A program made the translations under genes and the position numbers. Below the pieces are notes generated by a model. The model did not search any database. It saw only the letters and a list, made by a program, of their open reading frames with translations, and had not been told where the DNA came from. Positions 25,456-34,897 of a stretch of DNA of 64,000 bases are shown here, one piece after another. Within the stretch, counting starts at the first letter, position 1. Each line of letters starts with the position of its first letter. Origin of the DNA: Aerococcus kribbianus (GTDB taxonomy: Bacteria > Bacillota > Bacilli > Lactobacillales > Aerococcaceae); the NCBI RefSeq assembly GCF_026805545.1, contig NZ_JAPRFR010000001.1, positions 434,001 to 498,000 on the forward strand, in the 5' to 3' direction.

Positions 25456-26861
25456 TAAGCAATCGATCCTGGTTTAACTAATTCATAAATGGCTTCACAG
25501 TAAATAGCTGTTGCTCTAAACAAGTCATCCAAGGCAATAAATTCATTGGCTTGGTGCATAGTATCTTGGCTATCAGGGAACAAAGCGCCATAAGCGACTC
25601 CGCGTTCTAACAAACGACCATACGTTCCGCCCCCAATTGATTTTTCATGTGCTTCTAAACCAGTTTGTTTATGGTAAACATCGAGTAGAACTTTTACTAG
25701 CGGATCATCAGCAGGGACATAATGCGGTTGTTTATTCGTTTTTTGCGCAGACCCTAGACTAAAGTGCTTTTCAGCAGCTAACTCAGCGAAACGCGCATCC
25801 AACTCAGCGTAATCTTTTCCTTTTGGCACACGAATATTTAGAGCAATTGATTGACCTAAACCTTCCCGTCTTACCACACCAGGGTTAACAGTTAAAACAC
25901 CCATAATATCGTCATTATGGTCAATACCTAGAGCCTTACCGTAATAATCTTCATGGAGTGTTTGACCCAAGAAGTCAATAAATGGATCATTAGCAAGATC
26001 AGCATCAATCATAGTTAAGAATTTAGCTAAATGAGTTGCAGCATTGATCCCATTAGCTGGTGCCATGGCATGAGAAGCCTTACCAGTGACAGAAATAGCG
26101 AATGACCCAGTTCCTTGGTCAATTACCGTCAAATCAATACCTTCATAAGCATTAAAGGATTGTTCAATCTCGCTGAAATCATCTTTAATATCACGAACAA
26201 CAGCAGTAGCTTGGCCAGGAACCATATTTTCCCGCTGACCAGCTTCAAAGGATACTAATTTGTCAGTAACATCATCAAATGTTAGTTTCACTGAGTACAT
26301 TCCCTTTTCACCATTGATAATTGGAAAATCTGCATCAGGAGAAAAACCAAAATCAGGTTTTGCTTCATTAGCAAAATAGCGATCCATACATTCCCAACCG
26401 CTCTCTTCATCAGTACCCACAATAAAACGAATTTTTTTATCAATAGGAAGTTCCAACTCTTTAATAATCTTTAGGGCGTAATAGGCAGCTAAAGTCGGTC
26501 CTTTATCATCGCTAGCACCACGCGCATATAATTTGCCATCTTTGATTTCTGGTTGGAAAGGATTGGTATCCCAGAAGTCATCAACAGGAACAACGTCAAC
26601 GTGACCAAGAACCCCTAATGTTTGATCCCCTTGGCCATATTCCACGTGACCTGCTATATTTTCCACATTTTTTGTAGTGAAGCCATCCCGCTCAGCCATA
26701 TCTAAAAAGGCTTCCAATGCTTCCTTAGGTCCTGGACCAACTGGTGCATCTGGTGACGCTTGGTCGTCGTCACGGACACTCGGTATTTTCAATAATTCAA
26801 ATAAATCAGTTAAAAGATCATCTTTACGTTTTTCTACTTCTTCTTTCCAAGCAATTGCCAT
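25455..26861 (-). CDS. pepV: Dipeptidase PepV (M20 family)
   Basis: Cytoplasmic zinc dipeptidase of 468 residues that releases amino acids from dipeptides. Metal ligands lie in GVLGHVDVVPV, RGASDDKGP and VGTDEESGWECM, and the C-terminal ligand region in ERGVAYGALFPDSQDTMHQ. A lid domain occupies the middle part. Length matches lactobacillar PepV. The ATG at 26861 follows AAAGGAGG. It is the first gene of a unit with the TrmH-like methyltransferase, whose start it overlaps. Confidence 0.94.
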   Translation of the reverse strand: MAIAWKEEVEKRKDDLLTDLFELLKIPSVRDDDQASPDAPVGPGPKEALEAFLDMAERDGFTTKNVENIAGHVEYGQGDQTLGVLGHVDVVPVDDFWDTNPFQPEIKDGKLYARGASDDKGPTLAAYYALKIIKELELPIDKKIRFIVGTDEESGWECMDRYFANEAKPDFGFSPDADFPIINGEKGMYSVKLTFDDVTDKLVSFEAGQRENMVPGQATAVVRDIKDDFSEIEQSFNAYEGIDLTVIDQGTGSFAISVTGKASHAMAPANGINAATHLAKFLTMIDADLANDPFIDFLGQTLHEDYYGKALGIDHNDDIMGVLTVNPGVVRREGLGQSIALNIRVPKGKDYAELDARFAELAAEKHFSLGSAQKTNKQPHYVPADDPLVKVLLDVYHKQTGLEAHEKSIGGGTYGRLLERGVAYGALFPDSQDTMHQANEFIALDDLFRATAIYCEAIYELVKPGSIA

Positions 26862-26965
26862 GGGGCATTCCTCCTTTGAAATCTCTTACTTCTATTTTAT
26901 CATAACTTCGCTAAAATCCAGATGAATAATCATTGAAGTCCTTCTTAAGTAATCTTAAAATTCAA

Positions 26966-26994
26966 TTGACAAAGGCTTTCCATAAGCGTAAAAT
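26966..26994 (+). promoter_or_regulatory. Promoter of the fluoride riboswitch transcript
   Basis: TTGACA, a 17-bp spacer and TAAAAT form a near-consensus vegetative promoter. The predicted start lies about 12 bases before the aptamer. Confidence 0.8.
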
Positions 26995-27011
26995 CATAAG
27001 CAGCTAAATTA

Positions 27012-27101
27012 TCGGGAATGAAGATCTCCCCTAGTTCAACACTAAAACTGCCCTAGCGCTGATGACTTCTCCAATAATATGGGGAAGTTGTCAGCTTTTT
27101 T
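27012..27101 (+). promoter_or_regulatory. Fluoride riboswitch (crcB motif) with transcription terminator
   Basis: GGGAATGAAGATCTCCC (27014-27030) forms the first stem, with loop bases GAAG. AAACTGCCCTAGCGCTGATG, then ACTTC (27044-27068), matches the conserved second half of fluoride aptamers. GAAG can pair with CTTC to make the expected pseudoknot. GCTGATGACTTCTCC (27058-27072) is also the 5' arm of a strong terminator with GGGGAAGTTGTCAGC and six Ts. Aptamer and terminator therefore exclude each other, so fluoride should allow read-through into the antiporter gene. Confidence 0.85.
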
Positions 27102-27211
27102 ATTTTAAAATGTGAGTCAATCGCATATAGAGATGAAAAAATTAAGACCATCTCTTACATCACCCGTAATTAACCCATCCTAATCGTAAATAAACTTATA
27201 AGGAGGAACTT

Positions 27212-28405
27212 ATGTTAATTAATCTTGTTATTATATTGATCGGTGGGGCTATTTTTGCCTCATTATTTGAGAAAATAAAAATGCCGGGACTAGTGGGAAT
27301 GATTCTCTTTGGCTTGCTGATTTCTCCAGGTCTCTTAGATACCTTATCAGCTGATTTTTATGTCTGGTCGGGTGAGTTGCGACAGTTGGCCCTAATCATT
27401 ATTTTGCTGCGCGCCGGTCTGACTCTTAATATTGCTAGCTTACGAAAAAATGGCTTACCTGCTATGCTCTTATGTTTTGTTCCAGCTTCATTTGAAATTG
27501 CTGCGGTGGCGGTTTTAGGGCCTTATTTGTTTGGTCTATCACTTGCAGATGCTCTTATTTTAGGTGCCGTTTTAGCTGCTGTATCTCCAGCCGTCATTGT
27601 GCCGCGAATGATTGACCTCATCAAATTAGGATATGGCCAATCAAAAGGCATTCCACAAATGCTTATAGCTGGTTCTTCTGCGGATGATATTTTTGTTATT
27701 ATTCTTTTCTCAGCTTTTATGACTATGGCTCAGGGGGGCGGCTTTAATTTCAGCCTTTTATGGAACATCCCCATTTCAATCATTACCGGGTTAAGTGTTG
27801 GTTACTTATTAGGGAAATTAGTGGCCTTAATATTAAAATATTGGCAACCATCCCTAGCGATTACCACTGTTTTTATTTTAGGCATTTTAATTATTATGGT
27901 TAATTCCGAAGATTGGATAAATCGTTTCCTTCCTTTCTCTGCTCTATTAGCTGTTATGAGTTGTGGTTTAGCCTTACAAGTTGACCTTCCAGAAATCCAA
28001 ACTGCTCTCAAGCAAAGCTATCAGCATTGTTGGAATGTAGCTCAGATTGTACTCTTTGTTTTGGTAGGAACTAGCTTAGACCTAGCTTATATCGGTGCAG
28101 CTGGCTTTGCTGCCTTGATATTAATTACGTTAGCTCTAATAGTTCGATCCTTAGGCGTTTGGCTATGCTTATTACCAAGTAACCTCTCCAAACAGGAAAA
28201 AACTTTTTCAACTTTCGCTTATCTACCTAAGGCCACTGTCCAAGCAGCAATTGGGGGAATCCCCTTGAGTGCCGGTTTAGCTTCAGGACCCATTATTTTA
28301 GCGGTTGCTATTATTGCTATCCTGACAACCGCTCCTATCGGTGCCTTTCTTATCGATCATACTTATGCTAAGCTTCTTGATCAATCTCACCAAACAAATA
28401 CATAA
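27212..28405 (+). CDS. Cation:proton antiporter (CPA family) under fluoride riboswitch control
   Basis: Membrane antiporter of 397 residues with about 12 helices. It resembles NhaP/Kef-type exchangers: KMPGLVGMILFGLLISPGLL early, LRAGLTLNIASLRKNG near residue 67, LGAVLAAVSPAVIVPRMIDL near 116 and a middle GSSADDIFVIILFSAF with acidic residues in the membrane. The ATG at 27212 follows AAGGAGG at good spacing. A fluoride riboswitch and terminator lie 110 bp upstream with no other gene between. Antiporters of this kind are among the known gene classes behind fluoride riboswitches, so a role in fluoride tolerance is likely. The transported ion is not proven. Confidence 0.88.
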   Translation: MLINLVIILIGGAIFASLFEKIKMPGLVGMILFGLLISPGLLDTLSADFYVWSGELRQLALIIILLRAGLTLNIASLRKNGLPAMLLCFVPASFEIAAVAVLGPYLFGLSLADALILGAVLAAVSPAVIVPRMIDLIKLGYGQSKGIPQMLIAGSSADDIFVIILFSAFMTMAQGGGFNFSLLWNIPISIITGLSVGYLLGKLVALILKYWQPSLAITTVFILGILIIMVNSEDWINRFLPFSALLAVMSCGLALQVDLPEIQTALKQSYQHCWNVAQIVLFVLVGTSLDLAYIGAAGFAALILITLALIVRSLGVWLCLLPSNLSKQEKTFSTFAYLPKATVQAAIGGIPLSAGLASGPIILAVAIIAILTTAPIGAFLIDHTYAKLLDQSHQTNT

Positions 28406-28413
28406 TCAAAATT

Positions 28414-28446
28414 AAAAAGGTGATTGGATTATCGTCCAATCACCTT
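28414..28446. terminator. Bidirectional terminator after the antiporter gene
   Basis: AAAAGGTGATTGGA and TCCAATCACCTTTT pair around a short loop. It serves both the antiporter gene and the convergent pseudouridine synthase gene, whose stop codon is at 28451. Confidence 0.85.
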
Positions 28447-28450
28447 TTCT

Positions 28451-29182
28451 CTAGTATATTTCTTTTTCCAAGTCCGCCTTGCTAAGTTTGATATATTCAC
28501 CAAGACCTAAATCTTCTGGTAAATAAAACTTGCCAATTCGAATGCGCTTCAAGGCTGTAACCTGGCATCCAATTGCAGCAAACATGCGTTTCACCTGATG
28601 ATATTTTCCTTCGCGGATGGTCACTCGAGCATGACTCATTTCACGATCCTTATCACGGTTAATGATTGTTAGTTTAGCAGGTAAGCATTGATCACCTTGG
28701 TCAATTTTTAAACCAGCTTGGAAATCATCAATAGCGGAATCAGGAATGAGCTCTGAAACTTCAACGGTGTATTCTTTTTCTACGTGACGTTTAGGGGACA
28801 CAATTTGATGGTTAAACTGACCATCATTAGTGATAATAAGTAAGCCTTCTGTGTCCTTATCCAGACGTCCAACGGGAGCAGGTTCATAGATTGCCATATC
28901 CTCTTGGGGTAGGCAATCTAAGACAGTCGGCCACTGGGCATCCCAAGTCGCTGACACCACACCCTGGGGTTTGTTAAGGATATAATAGATAAAAGGCTCA
29001 TAAGCGATAGAAATACCATCCAAGTTAACCTGATCTTGGTCAGGATTCACTTTGCTATCAGCTTTTTTAATGACTTGGCCATTAACTTGAACTCGCTTAG
29101 CTTTAACTAATTGTTTAATTTCTTTTCGGCTATAGAGAGTGTTTTCAGAAAGATATTTATCTAGACGAATTGTTTTAGCCAC
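28451..29182 (-). CDS. rsuA: RsuA-type 16S rRNA pseudouridine synthase
   Basis: Makes pseudouridine in small-subunit rRNA (position 516 in the E. coli enzyme). The protein has about 243 residues. An S4 RNA-binding domain (LDKYLSENTLYSRKEIKQLV) precedes the catalytic domain with the aspartate in VGRLDKDTEGLLI and the KEYTVEV and GKYHQVKRMFAAIG motifs. The GTG at 29182 lies nine bases behind GGAG; a TTG at 29191 would leave no spacing. It overlaps the end of the flippase gene by 8 bp, as is common for this pair in Firmicutes. Confidence 0.92.
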   Translation of the reverse strand: MAKTIRLDKYLSENTLYSRKEIKQLVKAKRVQVNGQVIKKADSKVNPDQDQVNLDGISIAYEPFIYYILNKPQGVVSATWDAQWPTVLDCLPQEDMAIYEPAPVGRLDKDTEGLLIITNDGQFNHQIVSPKRHVEKEYTVEVSELIPDSAIDDFQAGLKIDQGDQCLPAKLTIINRDKDREMSHARVTIREGKYHQVKRMFAAIGCQVTALKRIRIGKFYLPEDLGLGEYIKLSKADLEKEIY

Positions 29183-30863
29183 GGGCCTCAACTCCGAATA
29201 ACTGACGTAAACGATCAGCCTTTTCTCCTAAAACCAAGTCAATAAAACGGAAGCGTAAGCCAAGCAATAAGTAAGTCCACGCACCGATAATTCCTACTAT
29301 AGCAACAGCCAATAAGCTACCCAAACGATTTGGCTGTGGTAGTACCAAGGAAACTCCTAGGTTAGCAATAAAAGCTACGATTGCCATAACCAGCGTCGAC
29401 AAGACGATAGGCCGTAATTTAGTCAACAACTGCCGATAAGGGAAATTTAGAATTTGCTTGATTCGGAAGAGGTAATAAGTACTCATGACGGCGAAGCCAA
29501 TAATTGTGGCATACATGGCTCCTGGCGTTTGGAAAACTGCCAAGAGTGGGTATTGTAAGAGCAGTTTTACTCCCATACCAATTAACATGCCAAATATGGC
29601 ATCTTTTTGATAATCCATGGCTTGCATATTATTAACCATGACACTAAACAAGCCCATTGCAATAGCCATGATGCTAGAAATCTGTAAAAACCACGCACCG
29701 TGCGGATCATAAGGGTAAATCATCGTATAAAGTGGGCCTGCGACAGCTGCCATCCCAGTCGCTGCTGGTAACATAATTAAGGCAAAGAGTTGTATATTAT
29801 GGTTAACTAAAGCAATCGTATCAGGCCAAGATTTTGCTTCTACAGTGAGTTGCTGGTTCATTTCACTGGTATAAGTGGAACTTAAAATTGGAATGGATAC
29901 CGATGAAATCGAAATAGCTAGGGATACCACTACGGTTACCAATTTATTGGCATTGGCAGAAAATACCGCATATTGGTTGATTAATTCTGCTTGAGATAAA
30001 TTAGACACCTGTTCCATAATCGGCATAAAGGTGTTTGTATCAATCAGTTGACTCACTTCAATAGCTGCTCCGGCAATAATAAATGGAATAGCTACTCGAA
30101 TGATTTCCCACAGTAATGACTTTGACGACACCGCAATGGTATCTTGATGACCTTCAGGAATCTGATAACGGCTTTTATTTTTAAATAAATAGTAGAGCAA
30201 ACTTGCAATTGCCACAATCGCACCGATAAAAGCAGCAAAAGTGGAATGGGCAACTGCTGTAACCATGGTACCATTAGAAACAACCCTTAACAGATAAACC
30301 ACAATCAACATATAAATCACTCGAAAAAGTTGCTCCATAATTTGCGAAACCGCAGAGGGCTTCATATCTTGATACCCTTGGAAGAACCCCCGGAATATTG
30401 ACAGAATAGGTATAATTGCCAAGGCGGGAACCAAGGAACGAATCACAGTGATAGCGTACTCAGGACTTCTAGCTGGTGTATTAGCTGCTAACTGTGGCGC
30501 TAAGGTCCATAAAAGCACGGCTGATACCACCCCTGATATCGCCATCAAAACAAATCCACTTTTAAATAAACGTTGGGCCGTGTGGTATTGGCCCCTAGCA
30601 TTGTAATTCGCAATTTGTTTGGATATCGCTCCCGGCACCCCTGCAATCGCAATGGCAATAAAAATGGAATACCATTTATAGCCAATATTGAATAGAGCAT
30701 TAGCTTCATTAGCGATTTGTGGATCCCCCATCCACGACATCCAAGGAATAATATAGAGCACTCCTAAGACACGTGAAATAATAGAAGCTGCCGACATCCA
30801 TGCCGACCCTGCATTCATTCGTTCCTGGGCCGATTTCACTTGTTCCTCATTATGACTTGCCAT
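29175..30863 (-). CDS. Lipid II flippase-like MOP-superfamily protein (MurJ/YtgP type)
   Basis: Polytopic membrane protein of 562 residues with about 14 helices, of the polysaccharide transporter/MurJ branch. The N-terminus has GSAWMSAASIISRVLGVLYI, the region conserved in MurJ/SpoVB proteins; AGVPGAISKQIANYNARGQ and SIFRGFFQGYQDMKPSA follow. YtgP of Bacillus and its streptococcal homologue flip lipid II across the membrane, so peptidoglycan precursor export is the likely role. The ATG at 30863 follows TAGGAG. The rsuA-like gene overlaps its 3' end. Confidence 0.87.
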   Translation of the reverse strand: MASHNEEQVKSAQERMNAGSAWMSAASIISRVLGVLYIIPWMSWMGDPQIANEANALFNIGYKWYSIFIAIAIAGVPGAISKQIANYNARGQYHTAQRLFKSGFVLMAISGVVSAVLLWTLAPQLAANTPARSPEYAITVIRSLVPALAIIPILSIFRGFFQGYQDMKPSAVSQIMEQLFRVIYMLIVVYLLRVVSNGTMVTAVAHSTFAAFIGAIVAIASLLYYLFKNKSRYQIPEGHQDTIAVSSKSLLWEIIRVAIPFIIAGAAIEVSQLIDTNTFMPIMEQVSNLSQAELINQYAVFSANANKLVTVVVSLAISISSVSIPILSSTYTSEMNQQLTVEAKSWPDTIALVNHNIQLFALIMLPAATGMAAVAGPLYTMIYPYDPHGAWFLQISSIMAIAMGLFSVMVNNMQAMDYQKDAIFGMLIGMGVKLLLQYPLLAVFQTPGAMYATIIGFAVMSTYYLFRIKQILNFPYRQLLTKLRPIVLSTLVMAIVAFIANLGVSLVLPQPNRLGSLLAVAIVGIIGAWTYLLLGLRFRFIDLVLGEKADRLRQLFGVEARG

Positions 30864-31302
30864 AATCAAACTCCTATTTCTAAACTTAGTATTCTAATCC
30901 GTTTCATTTTACTTAATAAATGCCATGAAAGCAAACTCCTCAACCTAATAAAAGCTAAGAAATCAATTAAAACTTTATTAAATTATATCACTATTGAAAA
31001 TAGCAATATTTTAAAACGTTTCATATGTTTATTTCAAACTCAGAAATTGCTTTAACTTTTTTGAATAAACAGCCAATCTCATGTTGTTTCACCGAATGGC
31101 TTAAGAAAAAGCAATTTCTTGAAGTATTTGAACGGATTCCTTGTGAGCCCTGACTTCCTTTGGCTTTAACTATGCCATCCATGCGAAAACCATCTTCCTC
31201 TTACTTCAACAGCACCACCATAAGTATTTTGCTTTGTCTATACACAAGGAAAAGACCGCGATATCGCGGTCTTCATTCTTTATTATTTTTATTAGATTAG
31301 GT
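30864..31302. other. 439-bp AT-rich intergenic region without a recognised gene
   Basis: No ORF with a ribosome binding site is present. A minus-strand frame around 31166-31225 reads NTYGGAVEVRGRWFSHGWHS before a stop, and another holds about 60 open codons. Neither has a start or a known match, so decayed coding sequence is possible but unproven. The end of the region holds the pdxK-like gene's terminator. Confidence 0.4.
31252..31275 (-). terminator. Terminator after the pyridoxamine kinase gene
   Basis: AAGACCGCGATATCGCGGTC is a perfect palindrome (the arms continue into TT), with T-rich sequence on the minus strand. Confidence 0.8.
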
Positions 31303-32157
31303 TCATTTCTTCAACTCACGAACGTATTGTGACAAATCGCCAAGGAAGCGTTCAAACTGCAAACCATTTTGTTCCATATTTGGGTCATCGAGTGAGATTT
31401 TAATAATCTTGGGTAAAGTTTCAACGGCAATACGAGTTGCTTCAGCTAAGTCAGCTCCGTTAACACTAGCGCCAACTAGAATAGAACCAAAAATATCACC
31501 CGTTCCATGGAAGCTACCACCAACAAAGTCAGCTTGCACTAAGCCAGATTGGTCGCTTACAGGGTCCTTGAAATAGGCACCAGTCTTCCCTTGTTCATCG
31601 AAACCTGCTCCGGTTAAGACTAAAGCCGCTTCAGTATATTGACCCAGAGCATGCTCTAATTCTTGAATTTTTTCTTCCGGCCACAAGCCTTCCTTATAAT
31701 CCAAGTCAAAAAGATAAGCCGCCTCGGTCTGATTAGGCATCACGACATCTGCAATACGACACAAGTCTCGCATGGCATGGGCATAATTTTGATCAAAGCC
31801 TGGATAAAATTGGCCATTATCTGCCATGACTGGATCCAGATAAATCTTACCATTATCCGCCAATAATGCTGGTAATTCTTGACTTAAGAACTCAATTTGG
31901 GCAACATGACCTAGATAACCAATATAAATGGCATCAAACTTTAAACCAAATGACTTCCAATGGTCAGTAATTTTAGGCATTTCATCCTTTAAATCAAGGA
32001 AAGTAAATCCTTCGAAACCAGGACCGGTGTGAGTAGACAATAGTGCACTTGGAAGTAGAGTTCCGGTCAATTCCATACTAGATAAAATTGGTAATGCCAC
32101 TGTTGTTGAGCACTTGCCATAACCAGAAATGTCGTGAATAATTAAAACGTTTTTCAC
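31303..32157 (-). CDS. Pyridoxamine/pyridoxine kinase (PfkB-like family)
   Basis: Phosphorylates vitamin B6 vitamers in the salvage route to pyridoxal phosphate. The 284 residues open with VLIIHDISGYGKCSTTVALP, typical of PdxK/PdxY proteins. STHTGPGFEGF, the ribokinase-fold DPVMADNG and the catalytic GTGDIFGSILVG (Asp as base) follow. The start is GTG at 32157, seven bases after AAGGAGG. It lies 12 bp after leuS on the same strand, so it can be read from the leuS transcript. No B6 synthesis genes are in the window. Confidence 0.9.
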   Translation of the reverse strand: MKNVLIIHDISGYGKCSTTVALPILSSMELTGTLLPSALLSTHTGPGFEGFTFLDLKDEMPKITDHWKSFGLKFDAIYIGYLGHVAQIEFLSQELPALLADNGKIYLDPVMADNGQFYPGFDQNYAHAMRDLCRIADVVMPNQTEAAYLFDLDYKEGLWPEEKIQELEHALGQYTEAALVLTGAGFDEQGKTGAYFKDPVSDQSGLVQADFVGGSFHGTGDIFGSILVGASVNGADLAEATRIAVETLPKIIKISLDDPNMEQNGLQFERFLGDLSQYVRELKK

Positions 32158-32168
32158 GCTTAACCTCC

Positions 32169-34586
32169 TTAATTTGCTACAATATTAACTAATTTATTTG
32201 GTACCGCAATGACTTTACGGACCGTTTTACCTGCAATGGCTTCCTGAACAGCGTCATTTTCTTGGGCCACTTGGGCAAGTGTCTCTTTGTCCATATCAAG
32301 GGCTATCATGGCTTTGGCTTTGATCTTACCATTGACTTGGAAAACGACTTCAATTTCATCGTCAACTAAGAGGTTTTCATCATAAGTTGGCCATGGGACA
32401 TAAGAAATACCAGCATCATTTCCAACGATAGTCCATAGCTCTTCTCCCAAGTGAGGCGCAATCGGTGCCAACAATTGAATAAAGCCTTTAACATATTCAT
32501 AGTAGAGGGTCTCGGCTTTATTGGCTTCGTTAACAAAAACCATTAATTGTGAAATAGCAGTGTTAAAGTGCAAAGCCTCAAAGTCTTCAGTAACTTTCTT
32601 CACGGTTTGATGATAAACCTTATCAAGCTCTCCGGTGTTGATAGTAGTAATCCGGTCCCGCATATGGCCTTCCTCATCAACTAGTAGGCGCCAAACTCTA
32701 TCTAGGAATTTACGTGAGCCTTCTAAACCATTTTCAGACCAAGCAATTGATGCATCCAAAGGTCCCATAAACATTTCATAAAGGCGAAGTGTATCCGCTC
32801 CATAATCTTTAACCACATCGTCTGGGTTAACCACATTGCCTTTTGACTTAGACATTTTTTCATGGCCTTCTCCTAAAATCATTCCTTGGTTGAACAATTT
32901 TTGGAAAGGTTCTTTAGTAGGAACAACACCCAAATCATAAAGTACTTTATGCCAGAAGCGAGCATAGAGCAAGTGCAATACAGCATGTTCAGCACCACCA
33001 ATGTAAAGGTCAACATTCATCCAGTAGTCAGCGGCTTCTTTACTAATCACTTCATTATGATTATGCGGATCCGCGTAACGGATAAAGTACCAAGAAGAAC
33101 CGGCCCATTGTGGCATAGTGTTGGTTTCACGACGCCCTTTCATTCCAGTTTTGGGATCAGTGACATTCAACCACTCGGTCATATTAGCTAAAGGTGATTC
33201 TCCCGTACCAGATGGTTTGATGTTTTCAGCCTTAGGAAGACGTACTGGTAATTCAGATTCCGGAACAGCCGTGGTACTACCATCTTCCCAATGAATAACA
33301 GGAATTGGTTCTCCCCAGTAACGTTGCCGTGAGAAAACCCAGTCACGGAGCCGATAAGATGTTACCGGACGACCGGCACCTTTTTCTTCCAAGTAGGCAA
33401 TTGCCTTAGCAATGGCCTCTTCCTTGTTTAGACCATCAAGCATACCAGAATTAATGTGGTCGCCATCGCCAGTATAGGCCTCCTTAGAAATATCGCCACC
33501 TGCTAGCACTTGACGAATAGGGAGGTCATATTTCTTGGCAAATTCATAGTCGCGTTGGTCATGAGCTGGAACAGACATTACGGCACCAGTTCCATAAGAA
33601 GAAAGAACATAGTCACCTACCCAAATTGGTAATTCTTCTCCGTTAATTGGGTTGATCGCATAGGCACCCGTGAAAACACCGGATTTATCTTTGGCAAGGT
33701 CTGTCCGTTCTAAATCTGATTTCAACGCGGCAGCCTCAACATAGGCAGCTACGTCTTCTTGATGGGCATTATCAGTGATTTTTTGGACTAAATCGTGCTC
33801 AGGTGACAAGACGATAAAGCTCGCACCATATAAGGTATCGACCCGGGTAGTGAACACGTCAAAAGACAGGTCCTCTTGACCAGCAATGGTAAAGTGAACT
33901 TCGGCTCCTTCAGATTTACCAATCCAGTTTCTTTGCATGTCTTTAATGCTTTCAGGCCAATCCAAATCATCTAGATCTTCCAATAGACGATCAGCATAAG
34001 CAGTAATTTTAAGTACCCATTGTTTCATGGGTTTACGAACGACTGGGTATCCACCACGTTCTGACTTACCATCAATGACTTCTTCATTGGCTAGAACCGT
34101 TCCTAATTCCTCACACCAATTTACTGCAATTTCATCTTCATAGGCCAAGCCCATTTCATAGAGTTTTGTGAAAATCCATTGGGTCCATTTATAATATTTA
34201 GGATCTGTAGTAGCCAGCTCGCGGTCCCAATCATAAGAAAAACCAAGCGATTTAATTTGTTTCTTAAAGGTTGCAATATTTTTCTTAGTAAAGTCTGCAG
34301 GGTCATTACCAGTATCTAAGGCGTATTGCTCAGCAGGTAAACCAAAGGCATCCCAGCCCATAGGATGCAAGACATTATAGCCTTGCGCCCGTTTGAAACG
34401 AGACATAATGTCGGTTGCTGTATACCCCTCAGGATGACCAACATGAAGGCCTGCGCCAGAGGGATAAGGGAACATATCTAAGGCATAATATTTAGGCAAG
34501 GACATGTCCTCTTTGGTCTTAAATTCTTTGTGTTCATCCCAATATTTTTGCCATTTTTTCTCAATCACATGATGATTAAAAACCAT
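32169..34586 (-). CDS. leuS: Leucine--tRNA ligase
   Basis: Class Ia synthetase of 805 residues that charges tRNA-Leu. The HIGH-type motif [20 protein letters not shown] lies near residue 40, a large CP1 editing domain occupies about residues 220-420, [14 protein letters not shown] lies near 578, and the anticodon-binding domain is at the C-terminus. The ATG at 34586 follows AAAGGAGAG. A T-box leader with its own promoter precedes it, and the pyridoxamine kinase gene follows 12 bp after the stop. Confidence 0.98.
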   Translation of the reverse strand: MVFNHHVIEKKWQKYWDEHKEFKTKEDMSLPKYYALDMFPYPSGAGLHVGHPEGYTATDIMSRFKRAQGYNVLHPMGWDAFGLPAEQYALDTGNDPADFTKKNIATFKKQIKSLGFSYDWDRELATTDPKYYKWTQWIFTKLYEMGLAYEDEIAVNWCEELGTVLANEEVIDGKSERGGYPVVRKPMKQWVLKITAYADRLLEDLDDLDWPESIKDMQRNWIGKSEGAEVHFTIAGQEDLSFDVFTTRVDTLYGASFIVLSPEHDLVQKITDNAHQEDVAAYVEAAALKSDLERTDLAKDKSGVFTGAYAINPINGEELPIWVGDYVLSSYGTGAVMSVPAHDQRDYEFAKKYDLPIRQVLAGGDISKEAYTGDGDHINSGMLDGLNKEEAIAKAIAYLEEKGAGRPVTSYRLRDWVFSRQRYWGEPIPVIHWEDGSTTAVPESELPVRLPKAENIKPSGTGESPLANMTEWLNVTDPKTGMKGRRETNTMPQWAGSSWYFIRYADPHNHNEVISKEAADYWMNVDLYIGGAEHAVLHLLYARFWHKVLYDLGVVPTKEPFQKLFNQGMILGEGHEKMSKSKGNVVNPDDVVKDYGADTLRLYEMFMGPLDASIAWSENGLEGSRKFLDRVWRLLVDEEGHMRDRITTINTGELDKVYHQTVKKVTEDFEALHFNTAISQLMVFVNEANKAETLYYEYVKGFIQLLAPIAPHLGEELWTIVGNDAGISYVPWPTYDENLLVDDEIEVVFQVNGKIKAKAMIALDMDKETLAQVAQENDAVQEAIAGKTVRKVIAVPNKLVNIVAN

Positions 34587-34612
34587 AATTACTCTCTCCT
34601 TTATTTATAGAT

Positions 34613-34836
34613 AAAAAAAGCCCTAAGCAGACTAAAAGCCTGCTTAGGACGCCTTGCGTGGTACCACCTAAAGTATTACTCTTCTTACCGATAACGCTGG
34701 CGGGGCGGTGTGACTTTATCATTAATCATCACACAATCCTTAGACAAGTTCGCTTAGTTAATCATTACGTGTTCACACCACCCACACGCTCGCTGAAAAT
34801 TTTGGCTAAGTTAATAACTCTAATTTTAATTAATAT
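34613..34836 (-). promoter_or_regulatory. T-box leader of leuS
   Basis: The minus strand carries the T-box AGGTGGTACCACGC (34659-34672) and, downstream, a terminator with arms CCTAAGCAGGC and GTCTGCTTAGG followed by seven Ts (34613-34649). Leu specificity is inferred from the gene controlled. Confidence 0.9.
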
Positions 34837-34843
34837 TGCACTT

Positions 34844-34872
34844 ATTCTAGCACTGGCTAAGCATAAATTCAA
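34844..34872 (-). promoter_or_regulatory. Promoter of the leuS T-box transcript
   Basis: TTGAAT, a 17-bp spacer, then TAGAAT on the minus strand. Confidence 0.65.
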
Positions 34873-34897
34873 GTTTACTTACTAGCTATTAATCATT

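Noticed and set aside
30840-31055. 71-residue plus-strand ORF
   Set aside because: No ribosome site, AT-rich low-complexity composition, and it begins inside the flippase gene on the other strand.
32886-33191. 101-residue plus-strand ORF inside leuS
   Set aside because: Shadow frame of the conserved leuS coding sequence.
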